DNA from: Clonostachys chloroleuca
Lineage: Eukaryota > Ascomycota > Sordariomycetes > Hypocreales > Bionectriaceae
Reading direction: 5' to 3'
Length of the DNA stretch: 64,000 bases
Assembly: GCA_037952775.1 (NCBI GenBank)
Contig: JBANAY010000001.1
Coordinates: 744,001 to 808,000 of the forward strand
The notes under the pieces were generated by a model, which was given only the letters and a program-made list of their open reading frames with translations, was not told the origin of the DNA and did not search any database. Position numbers and translations under genes: made by a program. This document shows positions 58,866 to 64,000 of the stretch, piece after piece (positions within the stretch are counted from its first letter, which is position 1; each line of letters starts with the position of its first letter).

Positions 58866-60620
58866 CTACACAAAGGGAAGAATAAGATGGCTTTGGTACT
58901 CTGACCCAAAATGTAATATGTGCTTCCCCTTGTTATTGGTATGATCTTTCCCAAAGTTGCTAATTGAGCGATTTCGACCACCAATAACGACCCTGAGGCT
59001 CTCGCCACGCTCATATTCAATTCCAAACGCCCAAATGCCAATGTCTAACCTGACTATGCTTCCCGGCTCGATTTTCTCCTCCCTATCGTGTGGATGGAAT
59101 GGCCAGTGTGGATGCATACTTTTGTTCTCGTCGATAGCTCTGTGAGATGCCCGTAGGATGCCCGAGGGACCCTTGTAGGCAATTACCTCTGTCTCTTCAT
59201 TGGGTCTAATATCCTCAAAGGAGTTGGCTGGTATACCGCCCCAAGGGATATTGAGATTTTTCATCTGTTTTCCATCTTTGTCTAGCTTTTCGATTGTTAC
59301 ATACACGTCGAGATCATCGTGATCTGGACAAGACATGTACAACACGGCTTTAGGGATGCCAATGAGTTGTGTCGTCTCTTGAAACGTATACATGAATTCA
59401 AGATGGTCGTCAGACTGTGAATCATATCTTAGGCTTGAATTTGATTCCAACGGCTGGTCTAGGACGATATTGTTGTTGGGCCCTAGATAGGCTTGCCTGT
59501 ATTGTGTTCTTGGGAGTGGGAAATCGTCCTCGACTATGTTTTCATATGACTGCGGTTCTTTGCTCCCAAAGCGGAGGACCGCCATCCTCACGCGCGGTGT
59601 CTTAGGCCAATCGTTTTCCTCGCCCTTGAGGAAGTGGTCAAAGAATGATTGTAGCTCTTCCTTGGCCTGCTAGTTCCCCCAAAGGTCATACCATTCCTGC
59701 CAGGGATGCCACCGAAGCCACTTATCTTGCGACGGGATCTCGAGCCAGCCTCTGATAGCTCCCATTCCGTGCATCGTGTTTGTCCATGTCCCAGTAATGT
59801 ATGTAGGAACTTGGATCTTCTTCATATCTGGCCGCTTATCGTTCCACCATGCATTTGCAAGTGGATGTTCCTCAAACATTTTTCGGAAGCTCTCTACGCC
59901 ATTGCGGCCTTGAAGCATATATTTGACGATGAGATTGTCAAAGAGATCTCCAGCGTAGATGCCACCTCGGGCAAATTGCTCACGGTAAAGGTCACCGCAA
60001 CCTTCCCATGGAGCTATGGCCTTGAGGCTCGGCGGCTGAAGAGCTGCAATGAACCACTGCGCGATTGCTAAATGGGAGTTTCCTGCAAGCCCCACGCGCC
60101 CATTGCACCAAGGAAGCTTGGCAACATGCTCAATCGCGTCGTATCCGTCCTCAGCCTCTTGTTGGCCCATTATGACCATTGTCCCTTCGCTGTCGCCAGA
60201 GCCACGACTGTCAATGTTGATGATGGCGTATCCTGCCGGCACCCAGTCTGCGGGATCAGGAGCCTCGAATTTTTCAAGGCCAGACAAAGTTCCCGATGGG
60301 ATACCAAGGTTCCAGGGCGTCATCAACCCCAGTGATTTGATGCCGTTGAACTTCTTCCCGAAGGGGGACCAACAAAGGATCGCCGGTACATTTTCGCCGC
60401 CGGTAGGGCGAAGGATGTCGGCATAGAGTGTAATTCCATCCCGCATCGGGATTGCCACATCATGTTCAACAAGGATTTCCGACGTGATTGGCTTTGCATC
60501 AGCATGTTCAGGGTGTCGCCAGCCGCGAGGTAAGATCTCCGTACAAGGGTTGAAACCGACGTAGCCACCAACCCCAATCTTGGGGGCATTTATCGACTCA
60601 ATTGGAATTTGGGGTGACAT
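58866..60620 (-). pseudogene. CocE/NonD-family hydrolase with one internal stop
   Basis: A single uninterrupted exon of 585 codons starts MSPQIPIESINAPKIG at 60620 and ends LPFV at 58866, except for one TAG at 59670-59672, between LWGN and QAKEELQSFFDHFL. The alpha/beta hydrolase half shows PMRDGITLYADILRP, the IDSRGSGDSEG segment and the nucleophile Ser in LAGNSHLA; the jelly-roll C-terminal domain follows, with FGIEYERGESLRVVI. Members cleave esters or acyl-peptide bonds (cocaine esterase, X-Pro peptidase). Apart from the stop there is no damage, so this may be a very young pseudogene, a polymorphism or a sequence error. Divergent from the PhyH dioxygenase. Confidence 0.85.
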
Positions 60621-61112
60621 GATTTGACGAATTGTGAAATGGATATGAGAAATTTGTGATAGCTCAAGGAAATCTCCTTTGTATATACAACGATGAAAAC
60701 CCGCTCCTCATCCAACCAATATTAAATTCAAGACGAACTCAAGTTCATTCAAATATTCATTCTGAAAATGTATGAATCCTAACCTATCAGAATAGCCATC
60801 GGTTCGTAAGTGATACCCCTAGCAGATCCCGGTGGGCGTGGGCGTGGGAACATGAGGATTTCCCGAACCGAAGCGAACCGACCCCAATTTCCGTACCGAT
60901 ATGTTGGTGCTTCAGACTTACCGAAATTATCACCGCCTGCGTAGAGCGCCAAATAAACATATAAACGAAAGATGATCAAATAACTTAGATAATCACAATT
61001 ACAAGCTTTAAAGTCAGCCGCAGCTTCTATTGGAGAACCTATTCATCATAACTAACTCAGCTCAGAGGACTCGGATCGCTCTATTCTACTTCATTTGTAC
61101 AGATCGAAGGCA
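60621..61112. promoter_or_regulatory. Shared gap between divergent hydrolase and dioxygenase
   Basis: About 490 bp lie between start codons facing away from each other. No single regulatory site stands out. The layout allows joint control. Confidence 0.4.
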
Positions 61113-62227
61113 ATGTCCACTCAAACTGTTTCAGTTAGTCAAGTGGCCACAAATGGTCATCCTAAGGAGTCTATCACTCCGAAGCCTGCTGGGGAGAACA
61201 GATTGTTTGCCAAGGAGGGTGTCACCTATGGTGATTGGCGCGATGACCTTGTCCGCGATGGTGTCGCCGTGGTAAAGGGTGCTATTCCCCGTGATCGGGC
61301 TGACAAGTATGCTGAAGACATCTTTACCTTCCTTGAAACTTTGTAAGTTGGTGATATTCCTTTCATTAGTACATTGACTGACAGTCCAACAGCAAGGGCG
61401 GGCTAGGTTTCAAACGAGACGACCCTTCGACTATCAAAGAGGATAATCTACCCATCATCAACGAGAAGGGAATGTGCTTGGGATATGGAGTAGCCCACGA
61501 AACCTTCGCCTGGGACGTCCGCCAAGAGCCCGGAGTCATCGGTGCTTTCGAAAAAGTCTATGACACAGAAGATCTTATTGTGTCCTTTGATGGGGTCAAT
61601 ATCAGCTTCCCAAACCGTGCTGACCTGCCCGACAACAAGCCCTGGCCACACCAAGATCAGGATCCCCAGAGACCTGGGTTCCGATGTCTCCAAGGACTTG
61701 TTAACCTTCTCCCAAATGGGCCGAATGACGGCGGCCTGATCGTCTGCAAGGGTGCGTACCGACTTAGCGAAGAGTTCCACGAGGAATTCAAGGACGAGCC
61801 GGATAAGATTTGGGCCTGGACCAAGGAATGGTACGGCTTCACGGAGAGGGGTATGAAATGGCTCGAGAACAAAGGCTGCAAGTGGGAGAAGCTCAACGCA
61901 GAGCCAGGCGACCTTCTCGTCTGGGACAGCCGCTGCCCGCACTATAACCTCAGCCCAACCGGCGACGCCCCTCGATTTTGCATTTACACCTGCTATATGC
62001 CTGCGACAGATGCCAGTGAGGAGGAGCTGGAGCGAAAGAAGAGTGCTTTCTATGAGACTAAGAGCACCACGCATTGGCCCAACGCCTTGAATGTTGGCGG
62101 AGTTCCAATCAAGAGGGGCGGTAAGAATTGCCCATACAACGACTGGAAGCCGAGGAAGCCTGTTGAACTTTCCGAGAGGGGATTCAAGTTGACCGGCATT
62201 CCTTACATCAAGGCTGTCTCGGCTTGA
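61113..62227 (+). CDS. Phytanoyl-CoA dioxygenase (PhyH) family protein
   Basis: Two exons (61113-61342, 61393-62227) sum to 1065 nt, or 354 residues. ATG at 61113 (MSTQTVSVSQVATNG) is the first in frame. The Fe(II)-binding triad is likely the H and D of WPHQDQDP plus the distal H of CPHYNLSP, and the 2-oxoglutarate-binding Arg that of PRFCIYTCY. GDLLVWDSRCPH is the typical PhyH strand. These enzymes hydroxylate small molecules using oxygen and 2-oxoglutarate. The protein is intact and canonical, without a targeting peptide. Its partner, a CocE-type hydrolase, has a stop, so the pathway may no longer be complete. Confidence 0.9.
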
Positions 62228-63518
62228 ATCGAGATTTATTGATGGTTGTATTTCAATAAAATGATGAGCTTTTAAGAAAAATATAACCGCTTCTTGCATC
62301 ATTGAGAATTGACGAAACAAGTGAAGGCGGATAAATCTTACCCAATGCATATATGATGTCTGGTTTTGGGTGAATTTTACACTTCTTGGTAGAACCGACG
62401 AAGCAGACGTTGATAGCCACGCACAGGCTGACACTCGTGCAGCTTTAGAAAAGGCTCGCTTAGCCATGGAAGATGACCTAGCTAGTTGCCGGTTGGCTTC
62501 ACGATCACCAAGTATTTTGATGTGATACGTTCTCTTACCCATGAGCTTAGTTCCATGCCAGAGTTTGATTTGCTCGTATACTACATGTAAATTGGGGAAG
62601 CGCGAGGAGCTAGGCAAGTGGGTGACAGGAGAAATGAGAAAATGTAATGAAGAGCGACTATGGATAGACCACTATCTACAATGATTCTAATTTCAATTAA
62701 AGAAACAATGTTTACTATACTATCCTTTCACGGATGGATTATAACCACTCAATGATCTGATAATACTGGTCGCCGACTTGACAATAAGCCGCTTAATGTT
62801 TGAGTGTCCCAACTTCAACGTCGTCCAGTTGGTAGGGTTTATGGTAGTTGGATAGAAGGACCTTCAGTCCATCTAAAGGATTGTCCATGGCATGTTTGTG
62901 ATCGACTAAGGGATAGGCCTACTTGATGATCTGGCCCTGGACGCGGAACAGATTCATACGTTTTGGGGTGGGTAAGTTGAAAATTATGTATTGCTTCGCA
63001 TTGCCTTAGATTAGTTCATCTCTCGCCGCGTTTATCAATTGACCAGAATACGAGTTTCTAGAGCCGAACACCGGGACCTCAAGGGGTTTCCATTTCTATA
63101 TACTGGGGTTGATTACTGGGACATTTTGGGTCGAGTTGTTATGGGTGGAATAGGCGGTATTCAAATGTTTAGCAAGCATTTGGCCAATGGACATTATATT
63201 ATTCATGTCCGTTCTATGGGACAGCATTTCCTTTCTTATTAATCAAGCCTGTTGATTTGGCCAATCGTGTTGTGCCACGAAATGAACCGCCGCAGAGGTA
63301 AGCCCTCGGGATAAGGCGCATTTCATTCGGTGTAAAATGTTGTGTATCAGCGTGAGGCGGCGCACTCCTGATCGATCTTTCTCTCTCCTTAAAGACGCTA
63401 TATAACCCGACTGAAATGCTGAGAGGAAACCAGTCATACCAGAGTGAAGCCGCGAGTACCCCAAGAGCATTCGCCATAGAACAATATCTGCTGGCGAAAT
63501 TATATTCTTACATCATCA
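62228..63518. other. Intergenic region with transposon traces
   Basis: An open stretch at 62387-62515 reads DEADVDSHAQADTRAALEKA and on to a TGA; it looks protein-like but is unrecognised. It lies just before a lone inverted-repeat end at 62615. The remainder, including a 67-codon frame at 63039, has no support. Confidence 0.35.
62615..62636 (+). repeat. Solo terminal repeat related to the 47.1 kb element
   Basis: CAAGTGGGTGACA, two variable bases, then AGAAATG match the left end of the inverted-repeat element at 47146. No partner end is found downstream, so it is a remnant or one end of a longer decayed copy. Confidence 0.55.
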
Positions 63519-64000
63519 ATGTCATCCTGGCAGCCGACAGCATCTTATTCTCCTGAACGTACACGGAAGTTCGGCCGTGTTGCATCGATATTTAGAAGAA
63601 GATATGATCAATCAAGGGCTACCGGCGATTTAAAGACTAGAATTATCCTTCGCTATGTGGCGCTCAATCTCACATCAGATGAGGATCCGAGAAAAGCAGA
63701 CCGATACGCAGTTTTGCCATCCATACAATATAAGGAATATGCTTTTGCGCCGGGATCACATCACCTTGAAAATCGTCAACGCCTTTGCAAAGTCATTGGG
63801 GAGGACTTTACTACTCTGTATCAAATGACAGAGCATCTTCCGTAGCTTGAAACAGGTATCCAGAAGCTTCATAATTTTGTCAACGACGTTTTAGTTGACA
63901 ATCCAATGGAGACGTTAGAGTGTCTGGCTAAACTCACCTATGCATATGAAGTGAGACATAGGCGAACTGGAGAGAAAGCTGATCTCGACATGCTTATCCA
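63519..64000 (+). pseudogene. Hypothetical protein start, TPR-like, interrupted (cut by edge)
   Basis: ATG at 63519 (MSSWQPTASYSPERTRKFG) opens a frame to TAG at 63843-63845, but the same frame stays open beyond it (LETGIQKLHNFVNDVLVD, then LAKLTYAYEVRHRRTG) to the window edge. RHRRTGEKADLDMLI resembles the RxxxTGxxxDLDxAI spacing of fungal TPR or CHAT-type proteins. Either the stop is a mutation of a glutamine codon or an intron removes it (AG at 63857 or 63868). Function is not known and the family hint is weak. Confidence 0.4.

Noticed and set aside
61448..62617. 389-codon open frame on the minus strand
   Set aside because: It lies antisense to the well-supported PhyH exon, lacks family motifs and has an Arg/Leu/Ser-rich composition typical of a shadow frame.
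1..64000. CRISPR arrays, rRNA genes, phage or bacterial operons
   Set aside because: No spaced direct repeats, no rRNA-like conserved blocks; gene structure is eukaryotic throughout.

Overview
This is nuclear DNA from a filamentous ascomycete fungus, probably Eurotiomycetes (Aspergillus/Penicillium-like); the class is an inference. The evidence is genes split by 45-120 nt introns with GT..AG ends and CTRAY branch sites, and families typical of these fungi: HET-domain proteins, a nucleoside-phosphorylase/NACHT/ankyrin receptor, rhodopsin-domain membrane proteins, fungal amidase, tyrosinases and an EHN-type epoxide hydrolase. No bacterial-style operons, rRNA genes or convincing tRNA genes were seen.

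Layout. 0-31 kb is mostly intact genes with long gaps: a three-repeat Myb protein (cut by the left edge), an amino-acid permease, an amidase divergent from an MFS anion transporter, a rhodopsin-domain protein, a secreted tyrosinase, an intron-riddled coiled-coil gene relic, a multi-pass membrane protein, a 1100-residue PLP-dependent decarboxylase with a 5-nt exon, and a DUF7025-type AAA ATPase. 32-58 kb is accessory: a broken HET gene, a small secreted cysteine-rich protein, a decayed F-box gene, a 1834-residue NLR-type receptor with about 30 ankyrin repeats, a short inverted-repeat element, an epoxide hydrolase, a truncated regulator-like gene, a second tyrosinase and a frameshifted HET gene with a stray copy fragment. 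56-62 kb carries an argininosuccinate lyase, an SDR relic, a CocE/NonD hydrolase with one internal stop, and a divergent PhyH dioxygenase. The right edge cuts an unknown gene.

How genes may work together. The amidase and transporter share a promoter gap holding two TGATAAG GATA-type sites, suggesting nitrogen-controlled uptake and hydrolysis of an amide. The receptor lies between two dead HET loci, as in a non-self recognition region that gains and loses genes. The lyase, hydrolase and dioxygenase could be a small catabolic or specialised-metabolism set, but no backbone synthase is visible.

Gene models were joined by hand from splice signals. For the intact multi-exon genes the summed exon lengths are divisible by three. 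Family names come from recognised motifs; no database search was run.
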